Positions 8,748 through 17,370 are shown, counted from the first letter of the stretch. The stretch: DNA of 64,000 nt from Macrococcus equipercicus (GCF_004359525.2 NZ_SCWC02000007.1:1-64000); one strand, 5' to 3'. Numbers and translations: made by a program. Notes: a model not told the origin generated them from the letters alone.

Positions 8748-9788
8748 CTAGCTCCCTGTCTTCAAGTAATGCTCATAAATCTTCGTCATTGACACCGGAA
8801 ACGTGTAATTCTCTTTTTCTTCTCGTGCTATAAAGTGGTAATCACCCGTTGCACTGTCAGTCGTCCGGTACAAATAAACGTCAAGCAGCCAGTCTAGATG
8901 CGTGAATTTATGAGTCACTGTATGAAACAATTCCGCTTCCTGATATAAGTTCATATGGAGCAGCTCTTCAATGTCTGCAAGTGACGCCTCTTCATCCACC
9001 ACGGGAAACTGCCACATACCGCCCAGCAGCCCGCTAGTCGGCCGCTGCACAATAAGCAGTTCACCTTGATCGTTGACGATGAGCAGCACTTTATAGCGGT
9101 ATGACTTCCGCTTGAGCTTTTTGACTTTCACCGGCCGCTGCAGAACGGTACCTTCGGCGAAAGCTTCACAATGGTCCTGCACTGGACAGAGCATGCAGAT
9201 TGGGTTTTTCGGTGTACAGACAGTCGCTCCGAGCTCCATCAGTGCTTCGTTGAAATCTCCTGCCGCATCCGGCATCACGGCCATCACTTTTGCTTCAAAA
9301 TGTTTTCTTGCCGTACTTTTAGCGATGTCAGTCGCATCATCATCAAGTCTTGAGAATACCCGGTAGACATTGCCGTCTACTGCCGGATACTTCAAGTTAT
9401 AGGCGATGCTCATGACAGCCCCGCGTGTATACGGGCCGACACCTTTCAAGCTTAAGAAAGCATCGCCGTCTTTCGGCACGACACCCCCGTACTGCTCCTG
9501 CACTTCGCGCACACCTGCCTGGAAATTCCGGACCCGCGAATAATAGCCGAGTCCTTCCCAATATTTCAGCACTTCGTCTTCATCTGCTGCTACAAGACTC
9601 GTCATCGTCGGGAACCGTTCGATGAATCTGTTGTAGTAACCTTTCACAGTGACGACTTGTGTCTGCTGCAGCATGACTTCTGACAGCCATATTTTATATG
9701 GATCATTCGTCTCACGCCACGGCATAGACCGCTTGTTGTTATGGAACCAGTCCAGCAGATTATGTGAGAATGTCTCTATCTTATACAA
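8748..9788 (-). CDS. mutY: adenine DNA glycosylase MutY
   Basis: A 346-residue base-excision enzyme that removes adenine mispaired with 8-oxoguanine. It has the catalytic Glu in SEVMLQQTQ, the helix-hairpin-helix LKGVGPYT, catalytic Asp in VDGNVYR, and the iron-sulfur ligands of CTPKNPICMLCPVQDHC (C-x6-C-x2-C-x5-C). The C-terminal NUDIX-like domain that reads 8-oxoG follows (from about 230). The frame is open upstream to 9899, but TTG at 9788 is preferred: GAGGTG lies just before it and family members start there. Divergent from yfhP, as in S. aureus and B. subtilis. Confidence 0.94.
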   Translation of the reverse strand: MYKIETFSHNLLDWFHNNKRSMPWRETNDPYKIWLSEVMLQQTQVVTVKGYYNRFIERFPTMTSLVAADEDEVLKYWEGLGYYSRVRNFQAGVREVQEQYGGVVPKDGDAFLSLKGVGPYTRGAVMSIAYNLKYPAVDGNVYRVFSRLDDDATDIAKSTARKHFEAKVMAVMPDAAGDFNEALMELGATVCTPKNPICMLCPVQDHCEAFAEGTVLQRPVKVKKLKRKSYRYKVLLIVNDQGELLIVQRPTSGLLGGMWQFPVVDEEASLADIEELLHMNLYQEAELFHTVTHKFTHLDWLLDVYLYRTTDSATGDYHFIAREEKENYTFPVSMTKIYEHYLKTGS

Positions 9789-9862
9789 TAACTTCACCTC
9801 TAAGTCTAAATATTTATTTATACGTATATATTCGATTATAATGATAGGAAAGGAGGGGTAGT
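9789..9862. promoter_or_regulatory. divergent promoter region mutY/yfhP
   Basis: AT-rich gap of 74 bases. TATAAT at 9837-9842 on the plus strand is a likely -10 for yfhP with only weak -35 sequence; the palindrome TATACGTATA lies in the middle. AAGGAGGGG (9850-9858) is the yfhP ribosome site. Confidence 0.5.
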
Positions 9863-10873
9863 ATGGATACTGCAACACACTTCGCAATGGGTGCAGCACT
9901 CGCGGGGCTCGCTACAATAGATCCCGCAGCTGCAGCCCACTATCCTGTATTCGTGACCGCTGTTGTTGCCGGCTCTCAAATACCAGACATTGACACTGTC
10001 TTAAAGTTAAGAAACAATGCCGTCTATATTACCCATCACCGAGGGATCACACACTCCATTCCTTTCACTTTCATGTGGCCGGTACTTATAACTGCAATTC
10101 TTTACTGCTTTAACCACAACATCAATGTCATGCATTTATGGGCATGGACACAGTTCGCCGTCTTTCTTCATGTTTTCGTTGATATATTCAACTCATACGG
10201 CACGCAGGCATTAAGACCTATTTCGAAAGAATGGATTCAGATTGGTATCATCAATACATTCGACCCGATTATTTTCTCCCTGCTGCTGGCAGGATGCGTC
10301 ATCTGGGCATGGGGAGGCCCTCCGTTCTATACATTCGTTATCATCTTCTTAATACTAGTCATTTACTATATCATTAGAAGAAATCTTCAGCAAATGATTA
10401 AGAAGCGTGCGATGAAATTAATAGCGACGCACGAAACCGTACAAAAAGTGTTCGTCGCTCCAACGGCCCAGTTCTATGAATGGCGCGTCGGCATCCAGAC
10501 GGATAAATTTGACTACATCGGCCGCAGCTACGGGACAACCGTGAACTTCAGTGATAAGTTCAAGCGAGAGCCCTATCCTTCGGACGAAGTGATGATTCAT
10601 GCGAAGGATGATCCGAACTTAGTAGCTTTCCGAAGCTTCAGCTCTATTTACCGCTGGACATTTATCGAGCAGCCGTTCGGCTATGAACTGAGATTGATTG
10701 ATCTGCGTTATTTAAAGAACGGTCACTATTCTTTTGTCGCTATCCTTAATCTGGACCATGAGTATAACGTGACCCATAGTTATACCGGCTGGGTATTCTC
10801 AGAGAAAAAACTGCAGGACAAACTGAAACAAAGCGTCATCAAAAGTAATATCCAGCTGAATGCCCGGCACTGA
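9863..10873 (+). CDS. yfhP: YfhP/YdjM-type membrane-bound metal-dependent hydrolase
   Basis: A 336-residue protein of the DUF457 family. It begins with the family pattern THFAMGAALAG, then a metal-site-like PDID (about 43-46) and HHRGITHS (58-65), followed by several membrane helices to about residue 170. The soluble C-terminal half is typical of the Firmicutes YfhP subgroup. Biochemical function is unknown; a metal-dependent hydrolase acting at the membrane is the family guess. The strong AAAGGAGGGG supports the ATG. Single gene, ending in a terminator. Confidence 0.82.
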   Translation: MDTATHFAMGAALAGLATIDPAAAAHYPVFVTAVVAGSQIPDIDTVLKLRNNAVYITHHRGITHSIPFTFMWPVLITAILYCFNHNINVMHLWAWTQFAVFLHVFVDIFNSYGTQALRPISKEWIQIGIINTFDPIIFSLLLAGCVIWAWGGPPFYTFVIIFLILVIYYIIRRNLQQMIKKRAMKLIATHETVQKVFVAPTAQFYEWRVGIQTDKFDYIGRSYGTTVNFSDKFKREPYPSDEVMIHAKDDPNLVAFRSFSSIYRWTFIEQPFGYELRLIDLRYLKNGHYSFVAILNLDHEYNVTHSYTGWVFSEKKLQDKLKQSVIKSNIQLNARH

Positions 10874-10912
10874 AAAAGCCAGATGGAATGATTATTCCAT
10901 CTGGCTTTTCGT
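10873..10912. terminator. bidirectional terminator yfhP / TagG-like
   Basis: Sixteen-bp stem AAAAGCCAGATGGAAT/ATTCCATCTGGCTTTT (10874-10889 with 10894-10909), loop GATT. It ends both yfhP and the five-gene minus-strand operon. Confidence 0.88.
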
Positions 10913-10918
10913 TTACTA

Positions 10919-11683
10919 TCAATTGGTTTTATTCATGTTGATCTCATCTTTCATCAGCTTGTAGAAATAGCCGGTCCATAAGTAGATGAGCACCAGCTCA
11001 AAAATGAACAGCAGATGATTCGGATAATTATAAAATGCCGACGTGCCGAGGACGACTGATTCCTGAAAGCCGTTCACTAAAAAATAAAAGGGATTCAGCT
11101 TCAGTATGTTGAGCAGTCCAGTCGGCATCATAGATGGCACCCAGAGTATTGGTAGTGTTAAAAAGAGCACGGCTATAGCACTGCCGATGATGACCGGTTT
11201 CTGTCTAAAGAGACTGACCAAAATGCATACCGGCATGAGCAGTAAATACGTTAGCGCGATAAAATAGACGACGCCGAGCCAGCTTGTTTCAAGCTGTATG
11301 CCGCTGATTGATTTGATGACCAGCAGCAGCAGAAACGAGATTAAAAAAGTAAAGAAAAAATTAATGATCTGTATATTGACGAGCACATAGACCGGTAAGT
11401 TCGTGATATTAAGGATAAATCCTTTTCTCGGCAGTATTAAGTTCGAGATGATGATCGATCCTGCTATCCATAACAGCATGACATAGCCGCTCAGCTGAAA
11501 AATACGTGTCGACCGGTCAATCGGCATGCTGCCCATTAAGTTGAGCAGCAGAAGTGCAAGCACAATGACGATCATATTGGCTGACAGAAAGATAATATAC
11601 TGCTGCAGATGATAACGGAGTTCTATCCAGATGTTTCTCAGCATATAGGGAACATATTTAACTAAATTTATCACTTCATTCAT
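10919..11683 (-). CDS. TagG-like ABC-2 permease
   Basis: A 254-residue polytopic membrane protein with six predicted helices. The region LKLNPFYFLVNGFQESV (about 197-213) matches the family signature of TagG/TarG teichoic-acid exporters, and the N-terminal amphipathic stretch before the first helix is typical of ABC-2 permeases for polysaccharides. It directly follows the TagH-like ATPase gene (9-base gap) and closes a five-gene operon. It is shorter than typical TagG and may be a paralogue rather than the essential exporter. Substrate inferred only. Confidence 0.72.
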   Translation of the reverse strand: MNEVINLVKYVPYMLRNIWIELRYHLQQYIIFLSANMIVIVLALLLLNLMGSMPIDRSTRIFQLSGYVMLLWIAGSIIISNLILPRKGFILNITNLPVYVLVNIQIINFFFTFLISFLLLLVIKSISGIQLETSWLGVVYFIALTYLLLMPVCILVSLFRQKPVIIGSAIAVLFLTLPILWVPSMMPTGLLNILKLNPFYFLVNGFQESVVLGTSAFYNYPNHLLFIFELVLIYLWTGYFYKLMKDEINMNKTN

Positions 11684-11692
11684 TCAATTCAC

Positions 11693-13219
11693 CTACATCT
11701 TAAAATACAGCCACTGCTTACGTTCAAAATCAGCTACCGCATAGGCATCGCCGATTTTGACAATCCACTGCCTGTCCTTAATATTAAATTTCTTTTTCAG
11801 TTCATCGGCCTTCAGCATCGGGAAGCTGATGCCCGTCATTTTATTCGCATCATTGAAGTGAAGGAAAATATCATTCTTTGTCAGCTTAATGCGGAACCGG
11901 TCACTGGATTCCGGATACAGCTCTTTATTGATCGTCGCATGACTTTTACCGAGATAGCTGTTAAAGAAATCCTTGAAGTTCGCATAGTTACTATACATAT
12001 AGTCGCTCAGCTCATCAAAGTCATGCTCATCATATAAGGCTGCCGGATTAATATAAAGCATATGGCTCCGCTTCATCGTCATTGCTTTATCGCCGTAGGA
12101 GATCCGGTAATCAGTATCATTGAATCCGGTGACTTCCATCAATGTACCGGCAGGAACTTTGACGACCGGCCTGTTCTGATAAATAATCGGCTGATTATCC
12201 GCTTCGACTACCACAAAGGCATATTTATCGGTAAACGCTTCTTTCTTTTTGACGATTGCCGTTTCGTCCTTCATTTCAGTCTTCGGCTCATAAGCCACCT
12301 GCTGCCATACAAGGATAAACATAATGAGGCATAGCGTCATGACCACAAGTGTTGTGAGCAGCAGTTTCTTGACATCTTTATCGAGCAGACTTTTGGAGTG
12401 CCTGGATACGCGGCGCATCGCTTCTTCATTGCCGACAGCCTGCCGCTGCATCTTGTAATCAAGGTCAAACAGCTCTCCGTTCTTTGTCCTAAGTGATTCG
12501 TTATAACGTGACAAATAATTCTCATAAACCGGCATGACTTCTTCCGGTTTCCCCGACTTCCTCACCTGACCATGGCTGATCCACGTCATATAGTTCGCTT
12601 TCTCTTCGATTAACTTAAGTTCGTCTTCAATGAGGACGACTGCTTTGTTCTCCATCATCAACAGATCAATCACGGTTCTGAACTTCTCTTTGAACAATGG
12701 CGTTAAATGCCGGGATAGTTCATCATAAATCACCACTTCAGGTTTCAGGAAATAAGTAAGCGCTATAAACAGCTGTGACTTCTCACTTACTGTCAGCTGA
12801 TCGAATGGTGATTTCGACTTATCCTGCAGTTCAGCATAACTGAGTATCTGCCCTATCTTGTCAGGAAAATCTGTCAGCGGCACATTATATGACAGTAAAA
12901 TCGTTTCAATCATCTGATTCAGTGAATGCCGCCCTGTGAACCGGTGATTATGGCTCGCCAGAAACGTCGGCGAGTCATTGCGGACTTTTCCGCTTGACGG
13001 CTCAATGACTTTGGAGATCAGTTTGCCGATGACTGATTTCCCGGATCCCGGCAGTCCAGTGATACCTAGCGTTTCACCACGGTATAAATGGATGGTCACA
13101 TTGTTGACTTCCACATAACGCTGTTCCTTGTTATGCAGCCTTCTGAAAGGGCTCATATTTGCTGTGTCCCTGAAATATTTAGTTACGTTAACCAGTCTGA
13201 CAAGTATCTCACCGGACAT
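11693..13219 (-). CDS. TagH-like ATPase with membrane anchor and extracellular domain
   Basis: A 508-residue protein with the layout of B. subtilis TagH: ABC domain (about 1-235), linker, one membrane helix (286-308), then an outside domain with SH3-like pattern (about 330-390) and a further folded part. Walker A is intact (GLPGSGKS, K61) and Walker B is VVIYDE (162-167). The signature is LTVSE (142-146) instead of LSGGQ-like, and the usual switch His appears as Glu (E198 in LIEDEL), so ATPase activity may be weak or specialised. AAGGAG before ATG. Downstream of yfhH, upstream of its permease partner. Confidence 0.75.
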   Translation of the reverse strand: MSGEILVRLVNVTKYFRDTANMSPFRRLHNKEQRYVEVNNVTIHLYRGETLGITGLPGSGKSVIGKLISKVIEPSSGKVRNDSPTFLASHNHRFTGRHSLNQMIETILLSYNVPLTDFPDKIGQILSYAELQDKSKSPFDQLTVSEKSQLFIALTYFLKPEVVIYDELSRHLTPLFKEKFRTVIDLLMMENKAVVLIEDELKLIEEKANYMTWISHGQVRKSGKPEEVMPVYENYLSRYNESLRTKNGELFDLDYKMQRQAVGNEEAMRRVSRHSKSLLDKDVKKLLLTTLVVMTLCLIMFILVWQQVAYEPKTEMKDETAIVKKKEAFTDKYAFVVVEADNQPIIYQNRPVVKVPAGTLMEVTGFNDTDYRISYGDKAMTMKRSHMLYINPAALYDEHDFDELSDYMYSNYANFKDFFNSYLGKSHATINKELYPESSDRFRIKLTKNDIFLHFNDANKMTGISFPMLKADELKKKFNIKDRQWIVKIGDAYAVADFERKQWLYFKM

Positions 13220-13231
13220 ATCGTTGCTCCT

Positions 13232-13555
13232 TTACTCTTTCAGCTGCAGCAGGGCCAGCGGTATGCCTTCTTCACTGGAAGTGCCGTTTAATCTGAATCC
13301 CCATGCAAATATTCCTTTAATACGTTCTACTTTGAAGTAATGATCTTCAATACCGATCAACCGGTAGACTTGGCCGATTGTGACCAGGTCTGGATCAACT
13401 AAATAACTTTCTGCAATCAGTGCCTTCCGCTGATATACTTCGTATTCATTGATGACACCCATCGTTTCAGCTTTTCGTGCTTGCTCTCGATAGTGCGCAA
13501 TGACTTCACGTAGTTCGTGCGCCGTCATTTCAACTAATTTTTTGTCTTCACTCAT
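13232..13555 (-). CDS. yfhH: YfhH family protein (DUF1811)
   Basis: A 107-residue cytoplasmic protein with a helical N-terminal half and a small beta domain (from about 60), as in the YfhH family. Its function is unknown. Its first 8 bases overlap the end of recX, which is the usual neighbour in Firmicutes, so the two are coupled. Confidence 0.85.
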   Translation of the reverse strand: MSEDKKLVEMTAHELREVIAHYREQARKAETMGVINEYEVYQRKALIAESYLVDPDLVTIGQVYRLIGIEDHYFKVERIKGIFAWGFRLNGTSSEEGIPLALLQLKE

Positions 13556-14342
13556 CTGCTATACCACTTTCCTTCAGCGCCGGTAATAGTTCATCATATG
13601 AGAACCCTTTACGCATCATCGCTGTAATGACTTTTTGTTTCAGTTCATTGCCGGAAGCTTTACGTGACCATTTTGCGACCTGCTTCTCCAGTTCGTTGTG
13701 CATGACATCCCGGTCCCCGTTATATGATATCTCTTTCATATAAGGGATTATGATATTCAAATTATAACCTTTTTGGACAAGGGTTTGTATTGTTTTTTGT
13801 TCAGCCAGCCGCTTCGATGACTTACGCGCATGTTTATCGAGTTGTTTCTGGATAAGCCCGGTCATCCGTTCCTCATCCATCTGCTCTGTATAGTACTCAT
13901 AGTACGCGTCGATCAAATCGCGTTCAATCCCTTTTTCAAACAGCTTCTGCTTAAAGATATCCGGTCCTTTGTCCGTTGTGTTGATCATCGTGTTCATCAG
14001 ACTCCGGGCGTAATCATCGTGATTGATATAACCATTATCATAGCAGTATTTCAGTACTTGACTAACGGTTTCTTCCGGCACTTCATCTTTCAGCAAATAA
14101 TCGCGAATTTCTTTTTCAGTGCGTTTCTTGAACGACAGATAGCCGATAGCACGATTAATCGCCCTGCGGTAATCATCATAAAGCTTGATTTCCGCAAGGC
14201 GTTCTTTTGTTACTTCATCGTCTTTTCTTAAATTGAAGTGGACATAAGTCGCACTGTCTATTCCCATATGAAAGTTACCATCAATATAAAGGTTGAAGCG
14301 GTCCTTGTTGTTTTTCTGGACTTCTATCATCGTAATCTTCAT
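13548..14342 (-). CDS. recX: RecA regulator RecX
   Basis: A 264-residue modulator of RecA filaments. It is built from helical three-helix repeats and has the long Firmicutes form. Recognisable segments are the RAIGYLSFKKRTEKEIRDYL block near residue 65 and DYARSLMN-like sequence after it. GGGGAG precedes the ATG. It follows the glycosyltransferase gene by 15 bases and overlaps yfhH by 8. Confidence 0.92.
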   Translation of the reverse strand: MKITMIEVQKNNKDRFNLYIDGNFHMGIDSATYVHFNLRKDDEVTKERLAEIKLYDDYRRAINRAIGYLSFKKRTEKEIRDYLLKDEVPEETVSQVLKYCYDNGYINHDDYARSLMNTMINTTDKGPDIFKQKLFEKGIERDLIDAYYEYYTEQMDEERMTGLIQKQLDKHARKSSKRLAEQKTIQTLVQKGYNLNIIIPYMKEISYNGDRDVMHNELEKQVAKWSRKASGNELKQKVITAMMRKGFSYDELLPALKESGIADE

Positions 14343-14357
14343 TGATTCTCCCCTTTA

Positions 14358-15074
14358 TCAGTTCACCGGGATGCCTGCTACTGCTGCGTCGTACTGCATC
14401 TGTGTGATTAACTTCTGCTCAAGCATCTTGTCCAGCGTGTTCTTTGTGCGTGTTTGCAGTGCAGTATCTGCCGCAAAGTTCTCGGCATGGTAATTACTCG
14501 GTGCGTTAATGACGCTCGCAAGAATCGCACTCTGCAGCACTGTAATTTGAGGCAGATAGCCGTTCATATAGGTCGTCGTGCCAAAATATGTGTTAGCGGC
14601 CTGCTCTATATTATAAATATTATCACCGAAGTAGATAGAACTTAAGTAATAACTCAAAATTTGGTCTTTTGAGTAGTTATTTTCAATTCGTTTTGCAACG
14701 ACAATCTCCTTCAGTTTACGGGATATGGATTTCTCATTGTTAAAGAAATAATTTTTGACCAGCTGCTGAGTAATAGTACTGCCTCCTTGAGACGCTTCCC
14801 CATTTTTCAGCGATATGACAAGCGCACGACCTGTCCCGAGCCAGTCGACACCATCATGCTGATAAAACCGTTTATCTTCAACTGCGATAAAAGCATTTTT
14901 AACGTAGTCGGGCATATTTGAAGCAGCGACATATGTTTTTTCATTTTGAATGTCCTGCAGTGAATCGATATTAACTTTCATGCCTTGATAGTAATAAAAA
15001 CCGAGAACTAACGCGATGACTAAAATAGGAACGAATAAAAACAAACAGCCGCAGCCGCGTCTTTTCCTTCTCAT
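14358..15074 (-). CDS. sgtB: monofunctional peptidoglycan glycosyltransferase
   Basis: A 238-residue GT51 enzyme that polymerises lipid II glycan strands. A basic N-terminus and one membrane helix (about 11-28) anchor it with the catalytic domain outside. The catalytic Glu is E66 in AVEDKRFYQHDG, followed by QGGSTITQQLVKNYF and the KRIENNYSKDQIL motif. The in-frame TTG three bases upstream is rejected in favour of ATG at 15074, which lies behind GGAAGGAG. First gene of the operon recX-yfhH-TagH-TagG-like. Confidence 0.94.
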   Translation of the reverse strand: MRRKRRGCGCLFLFVPILVIALVLGFYYYQGMKVNIDSLQDIQNEKTYVAASNMPDYVKNAFIAVEDKRFYQHDGVDWLGTGRALVISLKNGEASQGGSTITQQLVKNYFFNNEKSISRKLKEIVVAKRIENNYSKDQILSYYLSSIYFGDNIYNIEQAANTYFGTTTYMNGYLPQITVLQSAILASVINAPSNYHAENFAADTALQTRTKNTLDKMLEQKLITQMQYDAAVAGIPVN

Positions 15075-15202
15075 CAACTTTCTCCTTCCTTTGTATATTG
15101 ATTAAATAGTAACAAATATAACCGCACGAAGGAACGTTAATTACTCGGGAACACAATAAATCAGACTTAAGCCGTAGAGAGAATAAGCCGGGATATCTTC
15201 AA

Positions 15203-15231
15203 TAAAAATAAGAGCCGTGACGGCTCTTATT
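15203..15231 (-). terminator. terminator of the PfpI-like gene
   Basis: Stem AATAAGAGCCG/CGGCTCTTATT (15207-15217 with 15221-15231), loop of 3, followed on the minus strand by a T-rich run. Confidence 0.88.
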
Positions 15232-15239
15232 ATAAGATG

Positions 15240-15758
15240 CTATTTAAGCTGTGCTAATAATTCACGGTTGAAATCAGGCAGGTCATCAGGCGTTCTTGAA
15301 GTGACAAGTTTACCGTCAACTACTACTGATTCGTCGACTACTGTTGCCCCTGCATTTTCAAGATCTTTACGTACTGACAGATAACTTGTTAATTTACGGC
15401 CGCTCAGCTCATTTGTGTCAATGAGTAACTGCGGACCGTGGCAAATAGCAAACACCGGTTTGTCAGCTGCAAAGAATTCTTTCGTGAACTGTCCAAAACG
15501 TCCTTCTTTATCGCCGCGCAGCTGGTCAGGTGAAAAACCGCCCGGAATAAGTAATGCGTCATAATCAGACGCTTGAACATCAGCAATTCCTTTATCAATC
15601 TGAACTTCTGTGTTTTCTTTTTTGCCTTTGACGCTTGTACCTGCTTCTTTACCGATGACTTCTACTTCATAGCCCTCGCCTTTCAGTGCTTCTACCGGGC
15701 TTGTATACTCAACATCTTCGAACAAATTATCTAATACGACTGCTACTTTCTTAGTCAT
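15240..15758 (-). CDS. DJ-1/PfpI family stress protein
   Basis: A 172-residue cytoplasmic protein of the PfpI/YfkM (general stress protein 18) branch. The nucleophile-elbow cysteine is in FAICHGPQ, preceded by the family's LLIPGG block and followed by [11 protein letters not shown]. Members have deglycase, chaperone or protease activities in different species; none can be assigned here. GGAGG precedes the ATG. It is a single gene bracketed by a terminator and a SigB-type promoter, in keeping with a general stress role. Confidence 0.9.
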   Translation of the reverse strand: MTKKVAVVLDNLFEDVEYTSPVEALKGEGYEVEVIGKEAGTSVKGKKENTEVQIDKGIADVQASDYDALLIPGGFSPDQLRGDKEGRFGQFTKEFFAADKPVFAICHGPQLLIDTNELSGRKLTSYLSVRKDLENAGATVVDESVVVDGKLVTSRTPDDLPDFNRELLAQLK

Positions 15759-15793
15759 GAATAAATTCCTCCTATAAGTAGTGATAGTATTAT

Positions 15794-15818
15794 TTACCCG
15801 TCTGCCATGTCATAAAAC
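15794..15818 (-). promoter_or_regulatory. predicted SigB promoter of the PfpI-like gene
   Basis: Minus-strand GTTTTA (15813-15818), 13-bp spacer, GGGTAA (15794-15799), close to the SigB consensus GTTTAA-N12-15-GGGTAT, ending about 35 bp before the start codon. Confidence 0.6.
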
Positions 15819-15824
15819 ATACGT

Positions 15825-17201
15825 TTAGCCGAGCCGTTTTTTTCTGCTGAATTTGACGACCATTTCGACCTGGACAGTCTGCGGGAACATATCAACCGGC
15901 TGAATAAAGTCTACTGTAAATGCTTTCGTCAAATGCGCGAGGTCTTTAGCAAGAGATGATGGATTTCTGCTGATATAGATTAATGTCTTCGGCTTGATAT
16001 CATTGAATGCATCTAATTCGTCGAATGATAGGCCGGCTCTTGTCGGATTGACAGTGATAACATCAGGATAAAACCCTTCCTCAATCCACTCTTCCAGCTT
16101 ATCAAGCGGCTCACCCGCTTCAAACTTGCAGTTTTCAATATTATTCAGTGCTGCATTATAGACCGCATTAATGATTGCTGCATCGTCCACATGGACGCCG
16201 CGCACTTCTTCTGCCTGCTCCGCAAGCCAGAGCGCGCTGCCCCCTGTGCCGCAGAAAAGGTCAGCCACTGATTCCGTTCCTGTTAAAGCTGCTGCGTCTT
16301 TAATCGCTTTGTATAATACAGTGCTCTGTTCTGTATTGATCTGGAAAAATCCTTCCGGCGTCAAATCATATTCAAAATGCGCGAGCAGCTCACGAATCGT
16401 CGGTTCACCTTTAATAATCAGCGTCTCTGGCCCAAGAACGCGGGATTCTTTGTCAGCGTTAATATTCAGCGCCAGACTTTTCACGCCTGGAATGCGCATA
16501 ATGCGTTCGGCAAGCATATCCAGCTTATTAAGTGAAGCAGTTGTCGCCACAATCACCACTTGAATGTCACCGGTCTCTTTCGCGATACGCGTCACGATAA
16601 AACGGACACCGTCTTCCCGCTGCGGATTTTTAGCGACATCAATATTCAGTTCGCTCATAATCCGCTTGACTTCATTAGTCACTGCCATTGTCCGGCTGTC
16701 CTGCACGATGCAGTCATCGATATCAATCAATGTATTGGAATGTTCCTTATAGAGTCCGGCACGTATGGTCCGTCCTGATTTTTCGACAGGGAATAAGTTC
16801 ATATTGCGGTATCTGAATGGTTCTGCCATACCGATGACTGGACTCACTTTATCTTCCGGTATATGCCCGGCGTAGCGGTCGAGCGAGTCTTTAATAATCT
16901 GCTGCTTGTATTCCAGCTGTGCCGGATAGCTTAAATGCTGGATTTGACAGCCACCGCACAGATGAAACACAGGGCACGGGGCTTTCACGCGGTCTTTTGA
17001 ACGCTCTCTAATTTTCAGCATTTTACCTTCGAGATACTTAGTGTTGACTCGTGTCACCTGCACAAGCACTACCTCACCCGGCAGAGCGTCAGGAACGAAC
17101 ATTGCTTTACGCTTGTAATACCCTACGCCTTCTCCGTTAATGCCGAGCCGTTTAATTGTCAGCGGGAACTTCTGTCCTACTTTTACATTGATATCTGCCA
17201 T
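15825..17201 (-). CDS. RlmCD/RumA-family protein lacking the catalytic cysteine
   Basis: A 458-residue relative of 23S rRNA (uracil-5-)-methyltransferases. The N-terminal TRAM domain (about 1-65) and the iron-sulfur cysteines C76, C82, C85 and C164 are present, as is the SAM-domain start DLFCGTGG (314-321). The catalytic motif SCNPATL of active enzymes is SRNPSSL here (R412 replaces Cys), and DPPRKG is NPTRAG (385-390). The final motif keeps E446 but not its His neighbour. It is therefore probably not a methyltransferase but may still bind RNA. The intact paralogue is at 33653-34999. Coupled to a SE1561-like gene upstream. Confidence 0.85.
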   Translation of the reverse strand: MADINVKVGQKFPLTIKRLGINGEGVGYYKRKAMFVPDALPGEVVLVQVTRVNTKYLEGKMLKIRERSKDRVKAPCPVFHLCGGCQIQHLSYPAQLEYKQQIIKDSLDRYAGHIPEDKVSPVIGMAEPFRYRNMNLFPVEKSGRTIRAGLYKEHSNTLIDIDDCIVQDSRTMAVTNEVKRIMSELNIDVAKNPQREDGVRFIVTRIAKETGDIQVVIVATTASLNKLDMLAERIMRIPGVKSLALNINADKESRVLGPETLIIKGEPTIRELLAHFEYDLTPEGFFQINTEQSTVLYKAIKDAAALTGTESVADLFCGTGGSALWLAEQAEEVRGVHVDDAAIINAVYNAALNNIENCKFEAGEPLDKLEEWIEEGFYPDVITVNPTRAGLSFDELDAFNDIKPKTLIYISRNPSSLAKDLAHLTKAFTVDFIQPVDMFPQTVQVEMVVKFSRKKRLG

Positions 17202-17211
17202 GTATTACTCC

Positions 17212-17370
17212 TTAAGATTTAATTGACTTCACTTTCTGTTCCAATTGATCCAGGATTGCAAGCCACTCATCGATATCAGCAAGATCCGTTGTTTCAGGAT
17301 TCACAGATTCAATCTCTTCAATAAAATCCGTTAACTTCTCTTTAATTTCATTTAATGATTCATTAGCCAT
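17212..17370 (-). CDS. SE1561 family small protein
   Basis: A 52-residue acidic, helical cytoplasmic protein of the SE1561-type family found in staphylococci; function unknown. The frame is open upstream to 17424, but GGAGAG is well placed for ATG at 17370 (protein MANESLNE). It ends 10 bases before the RlmCD-like gene, so the two form an operon. Confidence 0.7.
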   Translation of the reverse strand: MANESLNEIKEKLTDFIEEIESVNPETTDLADIDEWLAILDQLEQKVKSIKS

